From positions 62,001 to 126,000 of the forward strand of contig NZ_JBHUMY010000023.1 of assembly GCF_042685365.1 (NCBI RefSeq): a stretch of 64,000 nucleotides of DNA. Direction: 5' to 3'. This DNA comes from Paenibacillus_AP thailandensis. Lineage in GTDB: Bacteria > Bacillota > Bacilli > Paenibacillales > Paenibacillaceae. A program made the translations under genes and the position numbers. Position 1 is the first letter of the stretch, and every line of letters starts with the position of its first letter. The notes beneath the pieces were generated by a model, which made no database searches, was not told where the DNA came from, and saw nothing but the letters and a program-made list of their open reading frames with translations. This document shows, piece after piece, positions 35,423-42,262 of this stretch.

Positions 35423-36172
35423 TTATTTTGCCAGCTCGGCAATGCGCCGGTTCGCGTCGCCTTTATACAAGCCGCCGTGGTAGCATACGACGGCGTCAAT
35501 CGGGTAAGCGGACAACTGCCGCAGCGACTCTGCCGCAAGCTTGCGGTCCAGCGTCGTTTCCGGGTCCGGGCCGCACAGCTCCCCGTCCCGTACGGTTAGC
35601 GCATCGCCGGCAATCAGGGTGCGGGATGGCTCATGATAGAGGCTAATATGCCCCGGCGTATGGCCGGGCGTATCTACGACGGCGATTCCGCCGCACCACG
35701 GCAGCTTGTCTCCCCCGGCTACGGTTCGGGCGACGGGAGCCGAAGGAGGGTTTAGCATAATCGCTTTAAGCCCTTGCTTGAACGACTCCGGAACGCTGGA
35801 AGGCATCCGGTCGACGCTGGCGATCGCTTCGTCGGTAAAGCGAAGCAGCCGCCGTTCGCCTTCGATATAAGGCTTCTCCAGCGCATGGGCCGCAATCTCG
35901 ATCGGACCCGCGTCTTGACAGGCGGCAATCAATGCGGGCAAACCGCCGATGTGGTCGATATCTTGATGGGTAATCAGAACGTGGCGAATTCGGGCTAACG
36001 GAACTCCGCATCTTTCGATTTCGCTTTTAAGCTGGTCTAATTGTCCGGGGTACCCGGCATCGATCAGAACGGCCGTCCCCTCGTCCCGGAGCAGCACGGG
36101 ATGGACGGTCTCCACCCGTCCCATGACGGGGGCCGAGATCGAAAGCACGGCCAATCCATTGTCAAGCAGCAT
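35423..36172 (-). CDS. MBL-fold metallo-hydrolase
   Basis: A 249-residue metallo-beta-lactamase-fold hydrolase. Metal-site motifs are THQDIDH (His69, Asp71, Asp73, His74), TPGHTPGH, a GDAL aspartate and CYHGG. The usual HxHxDH reads HxDxDH here, a change seen in some YflN-like members, so metal binding may differ. The substrate is unknown. The ATG at 36172 has AGGAG about 12 bp upstream; a TTG at 36196 would lie before that site. It has a consensus promoter and a palindrome in its leader. Confidence 0.88.
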   Translation of the reverse strand: MLLDNGLAVLSISAPVMGRVETVHPVLLRDEGTAVLIDAGYPGQLDQLKSEIERCGVPLARIRHVLITHQDIDHIGGLPALIAACQDAGPIEIAAHALEKPYIEGERRLLRFTDEAIASVDRMPSSVPESFKQGLKAIMLNPPSAPVARTVAGGDKLPWCGGIAVVDTPGHTPGHISLYHEPSRTLIAGDALTVRDGELCGPDPETTLDRKLAAESLRQLSAYPIDAVVCYHGGLYKGDANRRIAELAK

Positions 36173-36237
36173 GGAAACATCACTCTCCTGCGACAAAACT
36201 GCAATACCCGGCCGGATATCGTTTATTCATCTTAACG

Positions 36238-36258
36238 ATTTACAAGAGTGTTGTAAAT
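36238..36258. promoter_or_regulatory. palindromic operator candidate in the MBL gene leader
   Basis: A perfect inverted repeat ATTTACAA-N5-TTGTAAAT, just downstream of the -10 of the MBL promoter, in the predicted 5' untranslated region. A repressor bound there would block transcription. It could also fold as a hairpin in RNA. The protein that might bind is not known. Confidence 0.65.
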
Positions 36259-36271
36259 ATGAAAATTTATT

Positions 36272-36300
36272 ATTATATCATATAAAATATTTTTTGTCAA
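36272..36300 (-). promoter_or_regulatory. consensus promoter of the MBL hydrolase gene
   Basis: On the minus strand TTGACA (36300-36295) and TATAAT (36277-36272) are 17 bp apart, matching the sigma-A consensus at all 12 positions. Such a strong promoter usually needs a repressor, in line with the palindrome next to it. Confidence 0.88.
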
Positions 36301-36471
36301 GTGTCAAAATGATAAGCCCGCCCGTGTTTCCGCACCGCCGCCACGCGCTTCATTTTGCCTTGCGTTCGATGTATGATAAAGAATGAAACGGCCGTCTACG
36401 CGACAGAATACGCAAACGCGCGGTTTTTCAAAGGATGCCGTAACTATTCGCAGCCGGAGAGGAGAGTCTGG

Positions 36472-37263
36472 ATGGATCTCGGATTGAAGAACAAATCGGT
36501 TTTCGTAGCCGCATCAAGCAAAGGACTAGGCAAAGCCATCGCGCTGGAATACGCCCGCGAGGGGGCGCTTGTGACTATCGCCAGCCGCGATGAGGAACAA
36601 CTGCGCGTCGCGCAGGCCGATATTGCGGCCGCGACCGGACACCGGCCTCTTGCCACGCGGATGGACGTGGGCAGTGCGGCCGATATTCAAGCGGCCATCG
36701 CCGCGGCGGCAGACCATTACGACGGCATCGACGTGCTTGTCACGAACGCGGGAGGACCTCCGCAAGGCGGCTTCGGCCAGTTTGGGGACGAGGATTGGAA
36801 CCGCAGCTTCGAGCTGAATCTGTTAAGCGTCGTCCGGTTGATCCGGGAAGCGCTGCCGCATCTTCGCGCCGCTAGTTCGGGAGGACGCATCGTCAATATC
36901 GCCTCCACATCGGTAAAGCAGCCGATCGAAGGACTGATCCTGTCGAACGTGTTCCGCGCCGGCATACATGCGCTGACCCGAAGCTTGGCCACCGAGCTTG
37001 GACCGGACCGCATTCTGGTCAACACCGTATCTCCGGGGCGGATCGGAACGGACCGCATCGAGCAACTGGACCGGAAGCGGGCGGACGAGCTTGGCATTCC
37101 GCTGGAGCAAGTGCAAGCGGCCGCGGCGCAGCAAATTCCATTGGGCCGGATCGGCACGCCTCGCGAATTCGCTTCCGCCGCGATGTTTTACGGATCATTC
37201 GCCAATACGTATATAACCGGACAAAACGTGCTGGTCGACGGAGGAACGGTCAAATCCGTTTAA
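36472..37263 (+). CDS. atypical SDR-family oxidoreductase
   Basis: A 263-residue short-chain dehydrogenase. The nucleotide-binding motif reads AASSKGLG (13-20), NAGG is at 92-95, Ser145 is in IVNIAS, and PGRIGTDRIEQLD and a C-terminal NVLVDGG are typical of the fold. The catalytic Tyr-x3-Lys is missing: in its place the sequence is LSNVFRAG, with Ser158 and Arg162. Similar variants exist in bacilli, so this is a subgroup rather than a mutation, but the mechanism must differ. The ATG at 36472 follows AGAGGAGAG. Confidence 0.85.
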   Translation: MDLGLKNKSVFVAASSKGLGKAIALEYAREGALVTIASRDEEQLRVAQADIAAATGHRPLATRMDVGSAADIQAAIAAAADHYDGIDVLVTNAGGPPQGGFGQFGDEDWNRSFELNLLSVVRLIREALPHLRAASSGGRIVNIASTSVKQPIEGLILSNVFRAGIHALTRSLATELGPDRILVNTVSPGRIGTDRIEQLDRKRADELGIPLEQVQAAAAQQIPLGRIGTPREFASAAMFYGSFANTYITGQNVLVDGGTVKSV

Positions 37264-37399
37264 TCCGCGCCGGGCAAAGAAAATGCGAAAGGACAGGCCG
37301 GAACGGATCTATATGACCGGATAAGCAATGATGCAAGCCGATTTTTTCCTAAAAAAATTTGAAACCTAACCATTCATAACGATGTATGATATAAGGTAC
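37264..37399 (+). promoter_or_regulatory. promoter region upstream of the Mn2+ riboswitch
   Basis: The 136 bp after the SDR gene hold TTGAAA (37359) and TATGAT (37385) 20 bp apart, or ATGTAT at 37382 with 17 bp; either would start transcription a few bases before the riboswitch. No terminator for the SDR gene was seen. Confidence 0.4.
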
Positions 37400-37400
37400 A

Positions 37401-37499
37401 ACATAAAGGGGAGTAGCTGCTACAATAAAGTCGTCATTACGGGAATCGTCGTTCCCCGGCTTTATTGGCAATGATCCATTGTTAGCGAGACCTTTACCA
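37401..37499 (+). ncRNA. yybP-ykoY manganese riboswitch
   Basis: The RNA begins AAAGGGGAGTAGC (37405-37417), the conserved L1 region of this class, continues with AAAGTCGTCA...CCGGCTTT and ends with TTAGCGAGACCTTTACC. P1 is formed by AAAGG and CCTTT. Members bind Mn2+ at the docked loops. The gene downstream encodes a TerC protein, the usual partner of this riboswitch and an Mn2+ exporter type. I place it by comparison with the remembered consensus and am confident. Confidence 0.93.
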
Positions 37500-37556
37500 T
37501 AGCCCGCGCAACGTCCGTTTTAGTTGGCGTCGGCGCGATATGGTAAAGGTCTTTTT
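37488..37556 (+). terminator. riboswitch-controlled terminator
   Basis: AGACCTTTACCATA (37488-37501) pairs with TATGGTAAAGGTCT (37539-37552), followed by TTTT. The left arm overlaps the 3' strand of riboswitch P1 (GACCTTT), so the two structures exclude each other. Metal binding that stabilises P1 should prevent termination and turn terC on. Confidence 0.88.
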
Positions 37557-37592
37557 GTATAGGTTTGTCCATGAGATAAAGGAGGAAACCGT

Positions 37593-38390
37593 ATGGATTG
37601 GTCATTATTTTTGGAGTATGGGTGGGTGCTTGTCATCCTGGTGCTCCTGGAAGGGCTTCTGGCGGCGGACAATGCGCTCGTGCTGGCAATCATGGTCAAG
37701 CATCTCGATGAAAAAGAACGCAAGAAGGCGCTGTTTTACGGCCTCGCCGGCGCATTCGTATTCCGCTTCGCTTCCTTATTCATCATTTCGTTCCTCGTGG
37801 ATATATGGCAGGTGCAAGCGATTGGCGCTTTATACTTGCTGTATATTTCCGTCAGCAACATCGTGAAGTTTATCCGCAAGAAAAACAAGGATGCGGAGGA
37901 AGAGGCTGCTGCTACGGGCAAGAAAAAATCCGGCTTCTGGATGACGGTTCTGAAGGTCGAGCTGGCCGACATCGCTTTTGCGATCGACTCGATCCTGGCT
38001 GCGGTCGCCTTGGCCGTTGCGCTTCCGCCAAGCGGCATCGCCTCGATTGGGGGAATGGACGGCGGACATTTCATCGTCGTATTCCTCGGCGGCTTGATCG
38101 GCCTCATCATTATGCGGTTCGCGGCCAACTTCTTCGTGAAGCTGCTGCATTCCCGCCCTGCGCTTGAGCTTGCGGCGTTCGTCATCGTCGGCTGGGTCGG
38201 CGTGAAGCTTGCCGTCCATACGCTGGCGCATCCGTCGGTTCACCTTCTGTCGCATGACTTCGCCGAAAGCGGAGCGTGGAAAGCGACGTTCTACATTGTG
38301 CTCGTTCTGATCGCCGTAGTTGGCTGGTTCTCCTCGGGCAAAAGCAAAAAGCCGGACGACAAGCCGCAAATGTCGGAAGGGCACGTGTAA
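37593..38390 (+). CDS. TerC-family membrane protein (Mn2+ export)
   Basis: A 265-residue membrane protein with about seven helices and the TerC motifs: LEGLLAADNALVLAIMVKHL in the first helix, KVELADIAFAIDSILAAVAL in the middle, and the basic linker KKNKDAEEEAAATGKKK. The acidic residues within the helices are the proposed metal ligands. TerC proteins next to yybP-ykoY switches (YkoY in Bacillus) are linked to Mn2+ loading and export. A strong AAAGGAGG site precedes the ATG. Confidence 0.93.
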   Translation: MDWSLFLEYGWVLVILVLLEGLLAADNALVLAIMVKHLDEKERKKALFYGLAGAFVFRFASLFIISFLVDIWQVQAIGALYLLYISVSNIVKFIRKKNKDAEEEAAATGKKKSGFWMTVLKVELADIAFAIDSILAAVALAVALPPSGIASIGGMDGGHFIVVFLGGLIGLIIMRFAANFFVKLLHSRPALELAAFVIVGWVGVKLAVHTLAHPSVHLLSHDFAESGAWKATFYIVLVLIAVVGWFSSGKSKKPDDKPQMSEGHV

Positions 38391-38406
38391 AGGAAAGCAG
38401 TTGTAC

Positions 38407-38450
38407 AAGGGCTCCCGTTGTCTCGATTCGAGACGGCGGGAGCCCTTTTT
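38407..38450 (+). terminator. intrinsic terminator after terC
   Basis: A long stem AAGGGCTCCCG...CGGGAGCCCTT with an inner GTCTC/GAGAC helix and T-run. Confidence 0.88.
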
Positions 38451-38532
38451 GTGTTTTGTTCCGGGACGAACCGGAAACGGGGGCGGCCGTTCCCGCTTTT
38501 GGAACGACAACCGGTTGTAAGTGCTTTCGTCA

Positions 38533-38561
38533 TTGCTGAAAACGCTGCAAACGTCTATAAT
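38533..38561 (+). promoter_or_regulatory. promoter of the KDPG aldolase gene with cre-like site
   Basis: TTGCTG (38533) and TATAAT (38556) are 17 bp apart. TGAAAACGCTGCAA at 38537-38550, in the spacer, resembles the catabolite-response consensus TGWAANCGNTNWCA at all but two or three positions. Glucose repression by CcpA is therefore possible. Confidence 0.6.
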
Positions 38562-38620
38562 GGAAACGGCAAATATCATACATTATCGAACGAATACGAA
38601 CATTTCGGGAGGAATGACGG

Positions 38621-39289
38621 ATGAAGAAGCATAGAATCGTGCAGCAGATCGTCGACGCGGGAGTCGTGGCGGTGCTGCGGGCCGACTCGGCGGAAGAGGT
38701 GGCGGAGATGGCCCGCCGCGCCATCAAGGGCGGCATCAAAGCGATTGAAATTACGATGACGGTTCCGTTTGCGCTGCGGGCGATCGAGGAGCTGTCCCGG
38801 CAATATTCGAGCGCGGCGGACCCGGCTTCGGACAGCTACGCGGTGATCGGCGTCGGGACGGTGCTCGATCCCGAGACGGCGCGGGCGGCGATTATGAGCG
38901 GAGCCGAATTCGTCGTTGCGCCGGCTTTTAACCCGGACACGATCAAGCTGTGCAACCGCTATGCGATTCCGGTCATGCCGGGGACGATGACGATTCATGA
39001 AATTCAGAGCGCTCTCGAATTGGGCGTCGATGTCGTGAAGCTGTTCCCGGGCAACCTGTTCCAGCCGAATATTATATCCGCGATCAAAGGTCCGCTGCCG
39101 CAAGCGAACATTATGCCGACGGGCGGCGTGTCGCTCGACAATCTGAAGGATTGGATCAAAGCCGGCGCCGTTGCGGTCGGCATCGGATCGGACTTGACGA
39201 AGGACGCGGTGAAAACCGGAGACTTGACGCTGATCGAACGGAAATCGGCCGCTTATATCGAAGCTTTCCGCGCCGCGAAGGGCTTGTAG
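38621..39289 (+). CDS. kdgA: KDPG aldolase
   Basis: A 222-residue class I aldolase that splits 2-keto-3-deoxy-6-phosphogluconate into pyruvate and glyceraldehyde 3-phosphate. Lys140 in DVVKLFPGN is the Schiff-base lysine and Glu43 in IEITMTV the proton shuttle; GVGTVLDPE and MPTGGVSLDN complete the barrel. It lies 20 bp before a GH43 gene; together they suggest use of plant-derived sugars or uronates. The KDG kinase gene that normally accompanies it is not in the window. Confidence 0.93.
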   Translation: MKKHRIVQQIVDAGVVAVLRADSAEEVAEMARRAIKGGIKAIEITMTVPFALRAIEELSRQYSSAADPASDSYAVIGVGTVLDPETARAAIMSGAEFVVAPAFNPDTIKLCNRYAIPVMPGTMTIHEIQSALELGVDVVKLFPGNLFQPNIISAIKGPLPQANIMPTGGVSLDNLKDWIKAGAVAVGIGSDLTKDAVKTGDLTLIERKSAAYIEAFRAAKGL

Positions 39290-39309
39290 CCGCGAAGGGG
39301 GACGACGCG

Positions 39310-40188
39310 ATGCCGCACCGGGCGGACATACGGATTCGCGATCCTTTCGTGCTGGCGGAGGAGACGGACCGTTATTATTACTTGTACGGAACGACGGACG
39401 GGAATGTCTGGAGCGGCCCCGCTACAGGCTTCGACGTTTACCGCAGCCGGGATTTGGAGCATTGGGAAGGGCCTTACCCCGCTTTTCGTCCGAAGGCGGG
39501 CTTTTGGGCCGACCGTCATTTCTGGGCGCCGGAGGTGTACCGGTACGAAGGCCGGTATTATATGTTCGCTTCCTTCAAGTCGGAGGAGAAGCGGCGGGGC
39601 ACTCAGGTGCTTGCGGCGGACGGGCCGCTGGGCCCGTTCGAGCCGCTTGCCGGCGAGCCGGTGACGCCGCGCGATTGGGAATGTCTCGACGGAACGCTGC
39701 ATATCGAACGGGACGGAACGCCGTGGATCGTGTTTTGCCACGAGTGGCTGCAGGTGAAGGACGGCAGGATGGCGGCGATGCCGCTTACCCGGGACTTGCG
39801 CGAGGCCGCCGGAGAGCCGGTCGTCCTGTTCCGCGCTTCGGAAGCGCCGTGGACGGTCGCGGGGCAGGACGGAACGGTATACGTCACCGACGGGCCGTAT
39901 TTGCACCGCTTATCCTCGGGCGAGCTGCTGATGCTCTGGTCGAGCATGTCCCGGCACGGCTACGCGATCGGCATCGCCCGTTCGGAGTCGGGCACGGCGC
40001 TTGGACCTTGGACGCACGACCCGGAACCGCTGCTTCCGGAGGACGGCGGCCACGGCATGTTGTTCCGCGCTTTCGGCGGGGAGCTGATGCTGGCGATGCA
40101 CGCCCCGAACGGGCAGCCGGACGAGCGGGCCGTTTTTTGCCGGATTGAAGAAGGGGACGGGACGCTGAAAGCGCTCCGAAGCAGATGA
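39310..40188 (+). CDS. glycoside hydrolase family 43-like protein
   Basis: A 292-residue five-bladed beta-propeller of the GH43/GH62 clan. IRDPFVL near residue 8 carries the general-base Asp, HFWAPEVYRYEGRYYMF is the typical second-blade segment, WECLDGTLH fits the middle Asp and EWLQV the Glu. No signal peptide is seen, so it acts in the cytoplasm on imported oligosaccharides, perhaps arabino- or xylo-type. AAGGGGG precedes the ATG. It is 20 bp downstream of KDPG aldolase and shares its promoter. Confidence 0.87.
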   Translation: MPHRADIRIRDPFVLAEETDRYYYLYGTTDGNVWSGPATGFDVYRSRDLEHWEGPYPAFRPKAGFWADRHFWAPEVYRYEGRYYMFASFKSEEKRRGTQVLAADGPLGPFEPLAGEPVTPRDWECLDGTLHIERDGTPWIVFCHEWLQVKDGRMAAMPLTRDLREAAGEPVVLFRASEAPWTVAGQDGTVYVTDGPYLHRLSSGELLMLWSSMSRHGYAIGIARSESGTALGPWTHDPEPLLPEDGGHGMLFRAFGGELMLAMHAPNGQPDERAVFCRIEEGDGTLKALRSR

Positions 40189-40276
40189 GTATCATCTCAA
40201 ACATATATTTGAAATCGTTATCTCGTTAAGGTTAAAGTAGAAGTAGTACGCTTAGCGATGAGGAGGAAGTCAAGCA

Positions 40277-41662
40277 ATGGAATTCCGAATTGAGAAGGAT
40301 ACGATGGGCGAAATTCAAGTTCCCGCGGACAAGCTGTGGGGGGCTCAGACGCAGCGCAGCTTGCAAAACTTCAAAATCAGCGGCGAGCGGATGCCGATCG
40401 AAGCCGTCTATGCGATGGCCTACGTCAAAAAGGCGGCCGCTTTGGCCAATGCCAAAATCGGCATGATTGAAGAAGAGAAGGCCGCGGTTATCGGCGAAGT
40501 CGTCGATGAGATATTGTCCGGCCAATGGGACGAGCACTTCCCGCTCGTCGTATGGCAGACCGGCAGCGGCACGCAAACGAACATGAACGTCAACGAAGTG
40601 ATCGCGAACCGGGCGAACCGCTTGCTGGAGGAGCGCGGCAGCAAGGTCCGCATCCATCCGAACGACGACGTTAACCGGTCCCAAAGCTCGAACGATACGT
40701 TCCCGGCGGCTATGCATATTGCCGGCATCATCGCCGTCGAAGACCGCCTCCTTCCGGCGATCGACAAGCTGTCGGCCACGCTGAAAGCGAAATACGAGCA
40801 GTTCGCGGACATCGTCAAGATCGGCCGTACGCATTTGCAGGACGCGACGCCGCTTACGCTTGGCCAGGAAATCAGCGGCTGGCATGCGATGCTGGAGAAA
40901 TCGCGCAACATGATCGTGAACAGCCTCGAGGACATGCGCGAGCTTGCGCTTGGCGGCACGGCCGTCGGCACGGGACTGAACGCGCATCCGAAATTCGCCG
41001 CGCAAGTGGCGGAGGAAGTGAGCGCGCTTACCGGCAAAAGGTTCGTGACGGCGCCTAACAAATTCCATTCGCTGACGAGCCACGACCATATCGTATACGT
41101 GCATGGCGCGATCAAGGCGCTTGCGGCGGACTTGATGAAGATCGCCAACGACGTCCGCTGGCTGGCCAGCGGTCCGCGCTGCGGCATCGGCGAAATTACG
41201 ATTCCGGAGAACGAACCGGGCAGCTCGATTATGCCGGGCAAAGTGAACCCGACGCAAAGCGAAGCGCTGACGATGGCGGTATGCCAAGTGATCGGCAACG
41301 ACGCGACCATCGGCATGGCGGCCAGCCAAGGCAACTTCGAGCTGAACGTATTCAAGCCGGTAATCATCTACAACTTCCTGCAATCCGTTGCGCTGATGGC
41401 GGACGGCATGGTGTCTTTCAACGACAATTGCGCGGTTGGCATCGAGCCGAACATCCCGGTGATCAAGCGCAATCTGGAGCAATCGCTGATGCTCGTGACG
41501 GCGCTCAATCCGCATATCGGCTACGAGAACGCGGCCAAAATCGCCAAAAACGCCCACAAGCAAGGCTTGACGCTGAAAGAATCGGCCATTCAAAGCGGCC
41601 TCTTGACGGCCGAGCAATTCGACGAAATCGTTCGTCCGGAGAAAATGATCGGCAATCTGTAA
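40277..41662 (+). CDS. fumC: fumarate hydratase class II
   Basis: A 461-residue TCA-cycle enzyme converting fumarate to malate. The superfamily signature GSSIMPGKVNPTQ is at about residues 315-327, with TGSGTQTNMNVNEV, SSNDTFPAAMHIA and GRTHLQDATPLTLGQE in the expected order. The GSSIMPGKVNP loop together with the N-terminal WGAQTQRS separates it from aspartase less clearly than a tree would, but fumarase is the best reading. AGGAGG precedes the ATG. Monocistronic, with a terminator 14 bp downstream. Confidence 0.92.
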   Translation: MEFRIEKDTMGEIQVPADKLWGAQTQRSLQNFKISGERMPIEAVYAMAYVKKAAALANAKIGMIEEEKAAVIGEVVDEILSGQWDEHFPLVVWQTGSGTQTNMNVNEVIANRANRLLEERGSKVRIHPNDDVNRSQSSNDTFPAAMHIAGIIAVEDRLLPAIDKLSATLKAKYEQFADIVKIGRTHLQDATPLTLGQEISGWHAMLEKSRNMIVNSLEDMRELALGGTAVGTGLNAHPKFAAQVAEEVSALTGKRFVTAPNKFHSLTSHDHIVYVHGAIKALAADLMKIANDVRWLASGPRCGIGEITIPENEPGSSIMPGKVNPTQSEALTMAVCQVIGNDATIGMAASQGNFELNVFKPVIIYNFLQSVALMADGMVSFNDNCAVGIEPNIPVIKRNLEQSLMLVTALNPHIGYENAAKIAKNAHKQGLTLKESAIQSGLLTAEQFDEIVRPEKMIGNL

Positions 41663-41675
41663 GACAGCATAGAAG

Positions 41676-41716
41676 GACGGGAGGGACCGGAGCGGGGTTC
41701 CGCTCCCGTCTTTTTT
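41676..41716 (+). terminator. intrinsic terminator after fumC
   Basis: An 8-bp stem GACGGGAG / CTCCCGTC with a GC-rich loop, followed by six T. Confidence 0.85.
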
Positions 41717-41790
41717 GTTGAAATATACTCGAAACGTAAGCTCTTCCTCCTGCAGAACAAGTAAACCGAGAGCTAAGCGGCTACTTTTAC

Positions 41791-41859
41791 AGGTTGGACT
41801 AGGCCCCGATCAGACCAGCGATTGATGCGGACGGAATAAGCCGCAGAGCCTTGCTTCGC
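41791..41859. repeat. 69-bp dispersed repeat, copy B
   Basis: Ungapped match to 11307-11375 (51 of 69 by my count). It is part of a gene-free region between fumC and the ABC-F gene that also holds a different repeat at 41931-42120. Confidence 0.7.
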
Positions 41860-41930
41860 ATTCCGTTTCGGTTTGGCTGCATCATTCGGCGGATCTTGAC
41901 CAGAAGTGCATGTTTCATCCTGTATTCTAC

Positions 41931-42120
41931 CGTAACGGAACTCAGCTGCCTTATTCCTGGAGATTCGAGGACAATCGGGATGCTAACGGAATTTAAAGCC
42001 TCTATTCGGTTTTTTGAAGCCGATTATTGTTGATATGCGGGTATTAACGCTTCTCCGTTCCGTTAGATTTCAAATAGGATCATAATCGAATGAATAAGGC
42101 TTTTCAGTTCCGTTAGATGC
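41931..42120. repeat. four TAACGGAA units in two opposed pairs, 50-bp spacing
   Basis: TAACGGAA begins at 41933 and again at 41983; the reverse form TTCCGTTA lies at 42059 and 42109. Within each pair the spacing is exactly 50 bp. Sequence after the motif is shared too: on the plus strand GGAACTCAGCTGCCTTATTC, on the minus strand GGAACTGAAAAGCCTTATTC. The two pairs face each other. No gene fits the region; the repeat may be a structured RNA or protein-binding array. Confidence 0.75.
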
Positions 42121-42262
42121 CGGGAATCCGAATTCAAACGAACCAAATTTCTTCGGGAACGAAGAGAGTGGGGGGGCAAACCGAGGGGGGAGGTGCTCCC
42201 GGGCGGATTATGATATGATACGGTTGGGCGGGAAGCCGCAATATGCAAAAGAAAAGTAGGTT

